NCBI GenBank assembly: GCA_041398605.1
Contig: JAWKUK010000009.1
Coordinates: 186,001 to 250,000, forward strand
Source of the DNA: JAWKUK01 sp041398605
GTDB lineage: Bacteria; Planctomycetota; UBA1135; GCA-002686595
Reading direction: 5' to 3'
DNA length: 64,000 nucleotides
Below the pieces are notes generated by a model, which was given only the letters and a program-made list of their open reading frames with translations, ran no database searches and had not been told where the DNA came from. Positions 8,892 through 17,954 of the stretch are shown in pieces; positions within the stretch are counted from its first letter, which is position 1, and the number at the start of each line of letters is the position of its first letter. The position numbers and the translations under genes were made by a program.

Positions 8892-10547
8892 ATGCACCTT
8901 CAATCTCCCACGCTCCTCACGAGCGCCGCGTTTGCGCTCTTGGCGCTCGCGCCCGCGGCGTACGCCCAAAACACGCAGCTCCCGAGCGGCGTCGCCGTCG
9001 GCGACGTCACCACGGACTCCGCCGTCCTCTGGGCGCGCCCCGCAGTGCCGGGCCCGATGCTCACCGTCATTGCCCCTGACCGCTCCCTCCAGGTCGGCGC
9101 GCAGTGGTTCCTCAGCGGGACCGCGGCGCCGCTCGAGCCCGTCAAGCACGTGGTCGGCGGGCTCCTCCCGGGCACGACCTACTACCACGTCTCATTTGAC
9201 CTCGCGTTCAACTTCTCGGGCGGCTTCTTCAGGACGGCGCACGCGCCTGGCGCGAAGCACGGCCTGCGCTTTGGCGTCACGGGCGACGCGCGCGGCGACG
9301 TCATGCCGTTCCACTCCCTGCGGAACCTCCCCCGCCGGAACCTAGCGTTCCTCGCGCACCTCGGCGACACGATCTACGCCGACGTCGAGTCCCCGGCCTT
9401 GCCCGGCGTCTCGCAGGCCACGACGCTCGAGCAGTACCGGATCAAGCAAGCGGAGGTGCTCTCGCCGACGCTCGGCCTGAACGCGCTCGCCGACGCGCGG
9501 CGTACGACGGCGCTCTTTGCGGTCATCGACGACCACGAGGTCACGAACGACTTCGCGGGCGGCGCCGACCCGAGCACGGACCTGCGCTTCGACCAGGGCG
9601 TGCCCTACATCAACGAGACGCAGCTCTTCGCCAACGGCATTCGCGCGTTCCAAGAGTTCCACCCCATCGCCGCCGAGCTGTACGGCGCGACGGGCGACGC
9701 GCGCACGGCGTTCAAGCCGAAGCTCTACCGGGCGCGCCAGTTCGGCGATGACGCGGCGATCTTCTTGCTGGATGCGCGGTCGTTCCGGGACACCGAGCTC
9801 ACGCCCGCGAACCTGTTGAACCCAGCAGACGTCCTGCGCTTCTTGGTCGAGTCCTATGACCCGAGCCGCACGATGCTGTCCGCGGCGCAGCTCGCCGAGG
9901 TCCAGGCCGACCTCGCCGCCGCCCAACAAGCCGGCGTCACCTGGAAGTTCGTGATGGTCCCCGAGCCTATCCAGGCGCTGGGTGTCCTCGCCGCCGAGGA
10001 CCGCTTCGAAGGCTACGCCGCGGAGCGCGCCGCGCTCTTGGAGTTCATCCGCATCAACGCGATCGACAACGTCGTCTTCGTCGCGGCCGACATCCATGGC
10101 ACCCTCGTCAACGAAGTGCGCTCGCAGGTCGGCCCGGGCGGCCCCCAGCTGCCGCTCGGCGCCTTTGAGATCACGACCGGCGCCATCGCCTATGACGCGC
10201 CGTTCGGGCCCACGGTCGTCGGCCTCGCGGCGCAGCTAGGGCTCATCGACGCCAACCAATTCGCCTTCTACAACAGCCTCCCCGTCGCGGGCAAAGAGGC
10301 CTTCCTGCGCGCTGTCCTCGACGACCAGCTGGCGCAGTTCGGGCTCGACTCGATCGGGCTCGACGGCGGCGAGATCCAGGCGACGCTGCTCTCCGGGCAA
10401 TGGAGCGCGACGCACACCTACGGCTGGACCGAGTTCGAAATCGACCAAGCGACGCAGGCCCTGACGGTGACGACCTATGGCGTCGATCCGGCGGACGTCA
10501 ACTCGCTGCCGACGGTCATGCAGGCGTTCCGGGTGCTCCCCCAATGA
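8892..10547 (+). CDS. phoD: Secreted PhoD-like alkaline phosphatase/phosphodiesterase
   Basis: The ATG at 8892 begins a signal peptide (MHLQSPTLLTSAAFALLALA, cut near AYAQ). Residues 30-110 are the fibronectin-like N-terminal domain of the PhoD family (GVAVGDVTTDSAVLWARP, LLPGTTYYHV). The catalytic domain follows: FGVTGDARGD, LAHLGDTIYADV, AVIDDHEVTNDFAGG and VAADIHGTL, which hold the metal-binding Asp, Asn and His residues of this metallophosphoesterase-like fold. At 551 residues the length is normal. PhoD enzymes release phosphate from phosphodiesters and monoesters outside the cell. Two more secreted phosphoesterases follow (10660-12123 and 12392-14701), pointing to a phosphate-scavenging neighbourhood, although the three genes are not one operon. 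Confidence 0.88.
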   Translation: MHLQSPTLLTSAAFALLALAPAAYAQNTQLPSGVAVGDVTTDSAVLWARPAVPGPMLTVIAPDRSLQVGAQWFLSGTAAPLEPVKHVVGGLLPGTTYYHVSFDLAFNFSGGFFRTAHAPGAKHGLRFGVTGDARGDVMPFHSLRNLPRRNLAFLAHLGDTIYADVESPALPGVSQATTLEQYRIKQAEVLSPTLGLNALADARRTTALFAVIDDHEVTNDFAGGADPSTDLRFDQGVPYINETQLFANGIRAFQEFHPIAAELYGATGDARTAFKPKLYRARQFGDDAAIFLLDARSFRDTELTPANLLNPADVLRFLVESYDPSRTMLSAAQLAEVQADLAAAQQAGVTWKFVMVPEPIQALGVLAAEDRFEGYAAERAALLEFIRINAIDNVVFVAADIHGTLVNEVRSQVGPGGPQLPLGAFEITTGAIAYDAPFGPTVVGLAAQLGLIDANQFAFYNSLPVAGKEAFLRAVLDDQLAQFGLDSIGLDGGEIQATLLSGQWSATHTYGWTEFEIDQATQALTVTTYGVDPADVNSLPTVMQAFRVLPQ

Positions 10548-10608
10548 CCTGACAGTCACCTGACAGTGACCCGACATTGAAGCTGCGCTGCGGCTGAGCT
10601 GAAAGCAC

Positions 10609-10644
10609 GCGGCCGCGGGCGAGGTCACCCTCGTCCGCGGCCGC
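10609..10644. terminator. Bidirectional terminator hairpin between convergent genes
   Basis: The arms GCGGCCGCGGGCGA (10609-10622) and TCGTCCGCGGCCGC (10631-10644) pair with one wobble around an 8-base loop. It stands between the converging ends of the PhoD-like gene and the glycerophosphodiesterase gene, where a terminator for both strands is expected. Confidence 0.6.
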
Positions 10645-10659
10645 TCACATGTGCGCGCT

Positions 10660-12123
10660 TCAGCGGCAGGACGCCGGATCAAGCGCGCTCGCGGCCTCGT
10701 AGTACGCACGCATCAAGCTGGCGTAGTCCAGCCCCGCGCGCGCCCCGCCGGCGAGGCGCGCGGTTGATTGACCATTGAGCGCCAAGAACTGGTCGCGTCC
10801 GGCGACGCCGAGGTCGGGCTGGTCGATGAAGAACCCGTTGATGCCCAGCGAGAGGAGCTGCGCGACCTCGCCGGCGATCGCTTGCGGGACGCCGTTGGCG
10901 TGCACCGTCAAGAAAGGCTCCTCGGCGCGCAGCGTGTACGGGTGGACCTTCAGCCCAGCTTGGAACGCGTACGACAAGAACGGGTGCACGCGCCCAGTGA
11001 GGCCGCTCGTGATCTGCGCGAGGCCGTCACCGTTGCCATCGACCGGCGCAGACAAGGCTGTACGCAGGAGGAAGCTGTTCTTCCACGGGCCGATGCCCTC
11101 CGCGTAGAGGGCGCGCATCGTCAAGAGCGCGCGCTGCGACAGGACATCGCCATAGTGCGTCGTCGTCGTGATGCCGTTCTGCACGACGCCCGCGAGCGGC
11201 CCATAAATCGCGTTCAGGTCGGCGCCCACGAGCGCGTTGTAGTACATGTCGTACGGCCGCGAGAACGCGTCGAAGGGCTGCAGACAGCACTGTTCAATGT
11301 CGCCGTAGAGCTGCACGAGCGGCACGTCGATGCCCGCCGCGGGCATGAGCTGCGTCTGCAGCTCGATGAGGTTCGCGAACTCGAAGGACTGAATGAAGAT
11401 CCGGCTCGGGTCCGTGAAGCCATTGCGGACGAGCGCCTCGACCAGGAGCTGGCTCGTAGAGATTTGGATGGGCTGCCCGTTGAGGCGCCGGCCCTCCTGC
11501 GCAAAGTACGTGGGGTGCTTCGTCTCCGGGTAGATCCCGACCTCGCGCCCGGTGAGGAGCTCCGCGACGCGCACCAGCAAGATAACGTCGTCGATGGTCG
11601 GCACCAGGAACTGGTCGTTGTAGGCGGCGTTGGCCGGCCGGACGCCCGGGATGCGCTCGCGGGTCCTGAGCGTGCGGATCTCCGCGAACGTGAAGTCCTC
11701 GCTGAACCAGCCGCCGAGCAAGACGCCGTCGATCGCCTTGACGGTCAGCCTGCCCGCGAACTGCGGCAGCTCCGCGACGTTCGTGGTCTGTCCAGTGACG
11801 ATCGGTCGGCCGTTCGAGTCCAGCAGGATGGCCCCCGCCGCGTCGAGCGCCACCGTCGCGAGCGCGTTCTCGTGGCGCGCGATCAGGACGCCGTCACTCG
11901 TCGGGACGAGGTCCGGCTCGATGAAATCGGCGCCCATCAGGATGCCGAGCGCATAGGACTCGATCGTGTGCTCCGGGCGGTAGCCCGAAGCGCCGCGGTG
12001 CGCGATGACGATCGGCTTCTCGAAGGTCGCGCCCGCGCCTTGCGGCGCTGCGCTTGCGACGCGCGCGTCGCCAGCAAGCGAAGCGCCGATCAAGAAGGGA
12101 AGCTGCCAGTGTTTGGTTCTCAT
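10660..12123 (-). CDS. Periplasmic glycerophosphodiester phosphodiesterase (GlpQ-like)
   Basis: A 487-residue exported enzyme that hydrolyses glycerophosphodiesters to glycerol-3-phosphate and an alcohol. The ATG at 12123 gives a signal peptide (MRTKHWQLPFLIGASLAGDA, cut near VASAAP). The hallmark motifs are PIVIAHRGASGYRPEHTIES and the EPDLVPTSDGVLIARHE block, which carry the catalytic histidines and the metal-binding Glu/Asp. It is longer than cytoplasmic UgpQ and has the insertions typical of periplasmic GlpQ (for example GREVGIYPETKHPTYF). The end contains GFFIDQPDLG, the family's closing motif. It converges on the PhoD-like gene and is divergent from the endonuclease/phytase-like gene, so it belongs to the phosphate-ester group. 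Confidence 0.9.
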   Translation of the reverse strand: MRTKHWQLPFLIGASLAGDARVASAAPQGAGATFEKPIVIAHRGASGYRPEHTIESYALGILMGADFIEPDLVPTSDGVLIARHENALATVALDAAGAILLDSNGRPIVTGQTTNVAELPQFAGRLTVKAIDGVLLGGWFSEDFTFAEIRTLRTRERIPGVRPANAAYNDQFLVPTIDDVILLVRVAELLTGREVGIYPETKHPTYFAQEGRRLNGQPIQISTSQLLVEALVRNGFTDPSRIFIQSFEFANLIELQTQLMPAAGIDVPLVQLYGDIEQCCLQPFDAFSRPYDMYYNALVGADLNAIYGPLAGVVQNGITTTTHYGDVLSQRALLTMRALYAEGIGPWKNSFLLRTALSAPVDGNGDGLAQITSGLTGRVHPFLSYAFQAGLKVHPYTLRAEEPFLTVHANGVPQAIAGEVAQLLSLGINGFFIDQPDLGVAGRDQFLALNGQSTARLAGGARAGLDYASLMRAYYEAASALDPASCR

Positions 12124-12309
12124 GCCGTTGATTCCTCGCTGATACTTGGTGAGTGTTTGCTCCATCGAGCCGCAGCGCGCTGGGCGCGCACGCGGCCAGT
12201 TGCGGACAGTGCAGCACGAGTGCGAATTGCAGAGCGTCGCGCGATCAATGTGTCGCGAATCGCGCGGCGCGCGATTGACCTCAACTTTCACGCGCTCACA
12301 TCGAATCGC

Positions 12310-12340
12310 GAATGAAGCACTGGAGAGTGCGCCTTCATTC
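12310..12340. promoter_or_regulatory. Inverted repeat upstream of the 12392 gene, possible operator or 5'-UTR hairpin
   Basis: GAATGAAG (12310-12317) and CTTCATTC (12333-12340) are perfect inverse complements separated by 15 bases, which themselves contain CACT/AGTG. A second palindromic stretch (GCGCGGTACGCGCC) follows at once. The site lies about 50 bases before the start of the 12392 gene, in the 268-base divergent spacer, so it could be an operator or a leader hairpin. No factor can be assigned. Confidence 0.35.
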
Positions 12341-12391
12341 GACGCGCGGTACGCGCCGCGCTAGCGTCACTCAACTCCGTCGCTTCAAAAG

Positions 12392-14701
12392 ATGTCGCAC
12401 ACCACCCACTCGTCACTCGGGCTGCTGCTGCTCAGCGCAGCGCTCGCCCCCACAACCAGCGCGCAAGGAACTACAGTCCGCTTCGCGACCTACAACTCGT
12501 TCTTGAACCGCGCGAACAGCGGCGACCTCATCGCCGAGCTCTCGGGGCCCGGGAGCCCCCAAATCGCCGCCGTAGCTGAGGTCCTGCAGCGGACGCGCCC
12601 TGACGTCATCCTCCTGAACGAGTTCGACTTCGACGCTGGCCGGCAAGCGCTCGACCTCTTCCGCCAGAACTACCTCGCCGCCGCGCAGAACGGCGCGGCG
12701 CCGATCGACTACCCTTACGTCTTCCTGGCCCCGTCGAACACGGGGCTCCCCAGCGGCTTCGACCTCGACAACAACGGCGTCGTCGGAACGGCAGTGGGTA
12801 CGGCGGACTATGCAAACGATTGCTTCGGCTTCGGCTTCTTCCCGGGGCAATTCGGGATGGTGCTGATGTCGCGCTTTCCGATCGCGACCGCGGACGTCCG
12901 GACGTTTCAACAGTTCCTCTGGGCCGACATGCCGGGCGCGCTCCTGCCCGATGACCCCTCGACGAGCGCGCCGGGTGACTGGTACTCGCCGGCGGAGCTC
13001 CAGGCCGTGCGTCTCTCGTCGAAGAGCCACTGGGACGTCCCGGTGCTCATCGACGGGCGCCGCGTGCACATGCTCTGTGCGCACCCGACGCCGCCCGTCT
13101 TCGACGGCCCTGAGGACCGCAACGGGCGCCGGAATCACGATGAGATCCGGTTCTGGGCCGACTATGTGACGCCCGGCGCCGGGACCTATATCCGCGACGA
13201 CGCGGGCGTGACTGGCGGGCTGGCGGTCGGCGAGCGCTTCGTGGTCGTCGGTGACTACAACGCCGACCCGACGGACGGCGACGGCGTGCCCGGCGCGATG
13301 CAGCAGCTGCTCCGTAACGCGCGCGTCCGCGACACCTACCCGACCAGTCGAGGCGGCTTCGAGTCGTCCCTCCTGGAGGGCGGCGCGAACCTGGCGCACG
13401 TCGGCAGTCCGGCCCTCGACACGGGGAACTTCACGGACGTGAGCGCGTTCTTCGCGCCCTCCGGCAACCTGCGCACCGACTACGTTCTGCCGTCACGCAA
13501 CCTCATCGTGGACGCGAGCGGGGTCTTCTGGCCGGGTGAGCACGACGCCTACTTCTCGCTGGTCGGCTTCGGTGACCCGACCAACGGCAACGCTGTAACG
13601 AGCTCTGACCACCGCTTGGTCTGGGTCGACGCGCGCCTCGTCGGCACCAGCCAGGGCGGCGCCGCCCTCGACCTCGACGGAGCGTCTTTGTCGTTCATCG
13701 GCCAGGCGACGATCGCGAACGGAACGACCTTCGAGGGGACCATCGTCGGCGGCCTCTCGGCGCTGACCTACGACCCGTCATCCGACCAGTTTTTGGCGCT
13801 CTCGGACGACCGCAGCCAGCTCAGCGACGCGCGCTTTTATAGCTTGACGATCGACCTCAGCGACGGCGTGCTCGACCAGAACGACGTCGAGCTGCGCAAG
13901 GTCGTGACGCTTCGCAACGCCGCGGGCGTGCCCTACGGGGCCGCGTCGGTCGACCCCGAAGGGATCGCGCTGGCACGCGACGGCCGCCTCTTCATCAGCT
14001 CCGAAGGCGACGCGAACCAGGGGCTCGATCCGTTCGTGGATCGCTTCGCGGTCATCGGCCAACGCGTCGAGGCGCTGCCCGTCCCCTATAAGTTCATGGC
14101 CGGGCTCCCGAACTTCGGCATCCGCAACAACCTGGCGTTCGAGAGCCTGACGCTGACGCCGGACGAGCGCACGCTCTTCACCGCGACCGAGAACGCGCTC
14201 TTCCAAGACGGCCAAGCGGCGCAGCTACGCCACGGGACGCCGTGTCGGATCCTCTCGTTCGACGCCGCCACTGGCGCGGCCGGCGCTGAATACGTCTACT
14301 GGACGAACCAAATCGCGGCCCTGCCGGTGCCGATGTCGTCCTTCGCGACCAATGGCCTCGTCGAACTCCTGGCCGCCAACGACCACCAACTGCTCGCGCT
14401 GGAGCGCTCCTTCTCGAACGGCGTAGGCAACGCGATCAAGCTGTTCGCGGTCGACCTGTCGGTCGCCGACGACGTCAGCGGCGTCGATGTGCTGGAGAAC
14501 CTCCTGAGGTCCTTCGCGCCGGTCGGCAAGCGCATGCTGCTCGACCTCGCGTCCCTTAACCTGCCGCTCGACAACGTCGAGGGCATGACGTTCGGTCCGC
14601 GCCTGCCCGACGGGCGCCGCTCGCTGATCCTCGTCAGCGACGACAACTTCAGCCCGACCCAATTCACACAATTCCTCGCCTTCGCCATCGACGAACTCTG
14701 A
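12392..14701 (+). CDS. Secreted endonuclease/exonuclease/phosphatase - phytase-like esterase fusion
   Basis: A 769-residue exported two-domain protein. After a signal peptide (MSHTTHSSLGLLLLSAALAP, cut near TSAQG), residues 25-420 form an endonuclease/exonuclease/phosphatase domain: VRFATYNSFLNR, PDVILLNEFDFD, VVVGDYNADPTDGD and VTSSDHRLVWVDARL, which hold the catalytic Asn, Glu, Asp-Asn and Asp-His residues of the DNase I-like fold. Residues about 430-769 read as the esterase-like activity of phytase family (GGLSALTYDPSSDQFLALSDD, VDPEGIALARDGRLFISSE, VEGMTFGPRLPDGRRSLIL), a beta-propeller-like domain. The family pair suggests release of phosphate from organic esters outside the cell; the substrate is unknown. 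It is the third secreted phosphoesterase in a row. Confidence 0.85.
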   Translation: MSHTTHSSLGLLLLSAALAPTTSAQGTTVRFATYNSFLNRANSGDLIAELSGPGSPQIAAVAEVLQRTRPDVILLNEFDFDAGRQALDLFRQNYLAAAQNGAAPIDYPYVFLAPSNTGLPSGFDLDNNGVVGTAVGTADYANDCFGFGFFPGQFGMVLMSRFPIATADVRTFQQFLWADMPGALLPDDPSTSAPGDWYSPAELQAVRLSSKSHWDVPVLIDGRRVHMLCAHPTPPVFDGPEDRNGRRNHDEIRFWADYVTPGAGTYIRDDAGVTGGLAVGERFVVVGDYNADPTDGDGVPGAMQQLLRNARVRDTYPTSRGGFESSLLEGGANLAHVGSPALDTGNFTDVSAFFAPSGNLRTDYVLPSRNLIVDASGVFWPGEHDAYFSLVGFGDPTNGNAVTSSDHRLVWVDARLVGTSQGGAALDLDGASLSFIGQATIANGTTFEGTIVGGLSALTYDPSSDQFLALSDDRSQLSDARFYSLTIDLSDGVLDQNDVELRKVVTLRNAAGVPYGAASVDPEGIALARDGRLFISSEGDANQGLDPFVDRFAVIGQRVEALPVPYKFMAGLPNFGIRNNLAFESLTLTPDERTLFTATENALFQDGQAAQLRHGTPCRILSFDAATGAAGAEYVYWTNQIAALPVPMSSFATNGLVELLAANDHQLLALERSFSNGVGNAIKLFAVDLSVADDVSGVDVLENLLRSFAPVGKRMLLDLASLNLPLDNVEGMTFGPRLPDGRRSLILVSDDNFSPTQFTQFLAFAIDEL

Positions 14702-14705
14702 CCGA

Positions 14706-14785
14706 GTACCGTGCCAGGCACGTTCCTCCAAACTCGAAGTGCCGCGCGGTGCCGTTGATTTGGAGGAGTGTGCCAGGCACCGTAC
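14706..14785. repeat. Long inverted repeat with GTGCCAGGCAC cores (REP-like or terminator)
   Basis: Two 27-base arms (14706-14732 and 14759-14785) are inverse complements with four mismatches around a 26-base spacer. Each arm contains the self-complementary core GTGCCAGGCAC and a CCTCCAAA / TTTGGAGG flank. It begins five bases after the stop of the phytase-like gene. It may serve as the terminator of that gene, or be a REP-type palindromic unit of the sort mobilised by RAYT transposases; no RAYT gene is visible in the window. Confidence 0.55.
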
Positions 14786-14954
14786 TTCTGTACCTCTTTG
14801 GGGTGGGTGCGTATTGCGGGTGTCACGGGGACGCAGCGGTTGGGGAGCCGGCCCGTTACGCATCAGTGACCATGGCGTCGCGCGCTCGGGCGTAGGGTCT
14901 CTCGTACCCGGCAGCGGCCCGCGCCGCGCCGACCACGTCCCACGAGGAGGCACC

Positions 14955-17231
14955 ATGCGCCTGACCACACACTCACTCTCCGCGCTCGCGCTCGTCGCGG
15001 CGCCGGCCCTGGCGGCCGCGCAGCACAGCCCCAGCCCGTCCGTTTCCAGCCAACGGGGTTGGGCCGCAAACGTCGTCCTGCCCCAGTCCCGGGCGTTCCA
15101 CGTCGACCAGAGCGCGCCGGTCGTGCGAGTCACCGGGGTCCGCGCGGACATCCTGCTCGTCGACGGGATCGCCACCACGACGCTGGACGTCTCCGTCCTG
15201 AACACTTCGGACCGAGACACCGAGGCCGAGCTGCTCCTGCCCGTCCCCGACGGCGCGGTCGTGAGCGGCTTCGAGTTCGAGGGTCAGGGCCCTGGCGCCA
15301 GCGCCGTCGTCTTGCCCCTGGCCGACGCGCGCGCCACGTACGACTCGATCGTCGCGCGCCTGAAGGACCCGGCGCTGCTCGAGTTTGCGGGCGCGGCGCT
15401 CGTGCGCTCCAGCGTCTTCCCCGTCCCCCACGGCGGCACGCAGACGGTGCGGGTGCGCTACGAGCACGTGCTGCCGCAAGAGGGCGCGCGCTGGGACTAC
15501 GAGCTCCCGCGCAGCGAGAGCTTGGCTGCCAACGTGCAATGGGACGTCACGCTCGAGGTGCGCTCCGCGCGACCGATCGCCGACGTCTACTCGCCGACCC
15601 ACGACCTGCCGCGCGTCGAAGGCAGCGCGCACCGCGTCAAGCTGCACGCGCGCCCGGGCACGCCGATGCAAGCCGGGGCGCTGCGCGTCTCCGTGCTGCT
15701 CGCGAGCGGGCCGCTGTCGACGACGCTGTTCACCAGCGCCGACCCGGAGGGCGACGGCGGCTGGTTCCTCCTGCTGGCGGGCCTCGGAGAGCTCCCCGAA
15801 GGGCTCGCGCTGCCGGAGCGCGAGCTGACGCTCGTGCTCGATCGCTCCGGCAGCATGGCGGGCGCGAAGTTCGACCAAGCGAAGGCCGCGGCCCTGCAGG
15901 TCCTCGAGGGCCTCGCGTTCGGTGAGGCGGTGCAGATCATCGACTACAGCTCCACCGTCGAGCGCTTCGCCCCGACCGCGGTGATCAAGTCGAAGGAGAC
16001 CCTCCCGTTGCTGCGCGCCTACCTCGACGGCCTCACCGTAGGCGGCAATACCAACCTCGACGGGGCGCTCGACGCTGCGCTCTCCATGCCCCCGATCGCA
16101 GGCAAGCTGCCGGTCGTGCTCTTCCTGACCGACGGCCTGCCGACGCAGGGCGAGACGCGCGAGCACGTGATCCGCCAGCGCATCGAAGCGCAGAACGCCC
16201 ACGGGCGGCGCGTCTTCACCTTCGGCGTCGGGAACGACGTCAACGCGCCGCTGCTGGACGCGGTCGCCGTCACGAGCCGCGCCCGCGCCACCTATGTGCG
16301 GCCGGATGAAGACGTCGAGCGCGCCGTCACCGATGTCTTCGCGGACCTCGCCGGGCCCGTCGTGACGGACCTCGCGATCAGCGTGCAGGGCGCCGACGGC
16401 GCGGAGAACACGCGGCTCGTGCGCGACATGTATCCGCAGGTCTTGCCGGACCTCTTCCGCGGCGACCGCTTGGTGCTGCTGGGCCGCTACCTCGAGGCCG
16501 CGCCCGCGCGCTTCGAGCTCGCGGGCCTGCGCGGCGGCGAGGCCTCGCGCTGGGCGCTCGACTACGACTTCGCGCGCGCGCTGCCGCGCAACGACTTCGT
16601 CAAGCGGCTCTGGGCGATGCGCAGGATCGCGGGCCTCGAGGACGAGCTCCGCCGCGCAGGCGCGGACCCGAACGCGCTCGCCTCACTGCAAGAGGACCCG
16701 CGCTTCGGCGAGCTCGTCAAGGAGATGCTGGACCTCGCGACGCGCTACGGCGTGCTGACGGACTCGACCGCGTTCTTGGCGCTCGAGGGGACGCAGCTCG
16801 GGAACGGCGACGACCTGCTGGCCGCGGCCTCCGTCAAGGGCATCGACAACGCGAACTGCCGGGTCGGGCTCGGAGGCGTCGCGGCGCAGCAAAACGTCGC
16901 GATGAACCGCGACCAAGCATGGATCAACCCGTCCAACCTCCTCTACTCGTCCGCCGGCGAGCTCGTCGCAAACCCGACGGTGCAGACCGTCCAAGGGCGC
17001 ACGTACTTCCGCCGCGGCGAGACGTGGGTCGATGGATCGCTCGCGCTCGCCAAGGACGAGGTCAAGCCCGACCGCGTGGTCGTGTTCGGCTCGCCCGAGC
17101 ACACGGCGCTCGTCGAGGCCCTGCGCCTCGAGGGCTGCGCCGGGCAGCTCTCGCTCTCCGGCGAGATCCTCCTGCGACACGGCGCAGAGACGATCCTCGT
17201 CCAAGCAGCGCCCACGAAGGACTCGCAGTAG
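14955..17231 (+). CDS. Secreted VIT domain plus von Willebrand factor A domain protein
   Basis: The ATG at 14955 follows a strong GAGGAGG ribosome site at seven bases and opens a signal peptide (MRLTTHSLSALALVAAPALA). Residues about 45-170 form a VIT domain (VDGIATTTLDVSVLNTSDRD and PVPDGAVVSGFEFEGQG), and residues about 290-470 a VWA domain with an intact metal-ion-dependent adhesion site: LDRSGSMAG, GGNTNLDGAL and LFLTDGLPTQGE. The arrangement is that of inter-alpha-trypsin-inhibitor heavy chains and their common bacterial relatives. The last 200 residues have no recognised domain. Bacterial members are surface or periplasmic proteins thought to bind proteins through the metal site; the partner is unknown. 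It is followed by a two-component system after 15 bases in the same direction, so co-transcription is likely. Confidence 0.88.
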   Translation: MRLTTHSLSALALVAAPALAAAQHSPSPSVSSQRGWAANVVLPQSRAFHVDQSAPVVRVTGVRADILLVDGIATTTLDVSVLNTSDRDTEAELLLPVPDGAVVSGFEFEGQGPGASAVVLPLADARATYDSIVARLKDPALLEFAGAALVRSSVFPVPHGGTQTVRVRYEHVLPQEGARWDYELPRSESLAANVQWDVTLEVRSARPIADVYSPTHDLPRVEGSAHRVKLHARPGTPMQAGALRVSVLLASGPLSTTLFTSADPEGDGGWFLLLAGLGELPEGLALPERELTLVLDRSGSMAGAKFDQAKAAALQVLEGLAFGEAVQIIDYSSTVERFAPTAVIKSKETLPLLRAYLDGLTVGGNTNLDGALDAALSMPPIAGKLPVVLFLTDGLPTQGETREHVIRQRIEAQNAHGRRVFTFGVGNDVNAPLLDAVAVTSRARATYVRPDEDVERAVTDVFADLAGPVVTDLAISVQGADGAENTRLVRDMYPQVLPDLFRGDRLVLLGRYLEAAPARFELAGLRGGEASRWALDYDFARALPRNDFVKRLWAMRRIAGLEDELRRAGADPNALASLQEDPRFGELVKEMLDLATRYGVLTDSTAFLALEGTQLGNGDDLLAAASVKGIDNANCRVGLGGVAAQQNVAMNRDQAWINPSNLLYSSAGELVANPTVQTVQGRTYFRRGETWVDGSLALAKDEVKPDRVVVFGSPEHTALVEALRLEGCAGQLSLSGEILLRHGAETILVQAAPTKDSQ

Positions 17232-17246
17232 ACTGCAGGCAGCGCC

Positions 17247-17954
17247 ATGACGAGCCAGCGCACGATCTGTGTGGTCGAAGATGACCCCGCCATCCGGCGG
17301 GGTCTCGTCGACAGCTTGGAGTTCGCGGGGTTCCGCGTGCTCGCGTGCGCTGATGGCGCGAGCGCGCGGCGCACCCTCGCCCATGCGGAGGTCGACCTCG
17401 TCCTGCTCGACGTCGTCCTGCCCGGCATGGACGGCCTGGAGTATCTCCCGACGCTGCGCGCCGAGCGGCCGACGCTCCCGGTGATCCTCGTCACCGCACG
17501 CGGCGCGGAAGAAGACCGCGTGCGCGGCCTGCGGACGGGCGCGGACGACTACGTCGTGAAGCCGTTCAGCTCATCGGAGCTGCTCGCGCGTGTGGAGGCC
17601 GTGTTGCGGCGCAGCGCCGAGCGCCCGAGCGACGTCCGCGAGCTCGTCTTCGCGAGCGGGCGCGTGCACTTCGAGCGCCGCGAGGTCACGTTCGAGGCCG
17701 CAGCAGCTCGACAGCTGACCGAGCGCGAGGCCGGGCTCTTGCTGCACGTCGCCCGCAACCTCGGGCGCGCGCTCGACCGTGACGAGCTCTTGCGCGCGGT
17801 CTGGGGCCTCGACCCGCGCGGCCTCGATACACGGACCGTCGACATGACCGTCGTGCGGCTCCGAGAGAAGCTCGGCCCAGGAGGCGGCGACGTCGTGCGC
17901 ACCGTGCGCGGCAAGGGCTACATGCTCGGCGACGGCGTAGAGGTGCTGCGTTGA
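17247..17954 (+). CDS. Two-component response regulator, OmpR/PhoB type
   Basis: A 235-residue transcription factor. The receiver domain (residues 6-118) has the acidic pair VEDD, the phosphate-accepting Asp55 in LVLLDVVLPGMDG, a Thr in VILVTARG and the Lys of VVKPF. The DNA-binding winged helix (about 130-232) has LTEREAGLLLHVARN, the recognition-helix region LDTRTVDMTVVRLREKLG and the closing VRTVRGKGYML hairpin. Its stop overlaps the TTG start of the sensor kinase (TTGA), so kinase and regulator are coupled. It begins 15 bases after the VIT/VWA gene; that gene may be its target or its sensor input, which is inference. Confidence 0.93.
   Translation: MTSQRTICVVEDDPAIRRGLVDSLEFAGFRVLACADGASARRTLAHAEVDLVLLDVVLPGMDGLEYLPTLRAERPTLPVILVTARGAEEDRVRGLRTGADDYVVKPFSSSELLARVEAVLRRSAERPSDVRELVFASGRVHFERREVTFEAAAARQLTEREAGLLLHVARNLGRALDRDELLRAVWGLDPRGLDTRTVDMTVVRLREKLGPGGGDVVRTVRGKGYMLGDGVEVLR

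Noticed and set aside
10549..10577. Three 11-base-spaced copies of TGACAG/CGACAT that look like a PhoB box
   Set aside because: The period and the CTGTCA word fit a Pho box on the minus strand, and phosphoesterases flank it, but the site lies between the 3' ends of two convergent genes and points into the end of the PhoD-like gene, so it has no gene to control.
10768..12315. 515-codon plus-strand open frame opposite the GlpQ-like gene
   Set aside because: Antisense artefact of high GC at third codon positions; no motif, no ribosome site.
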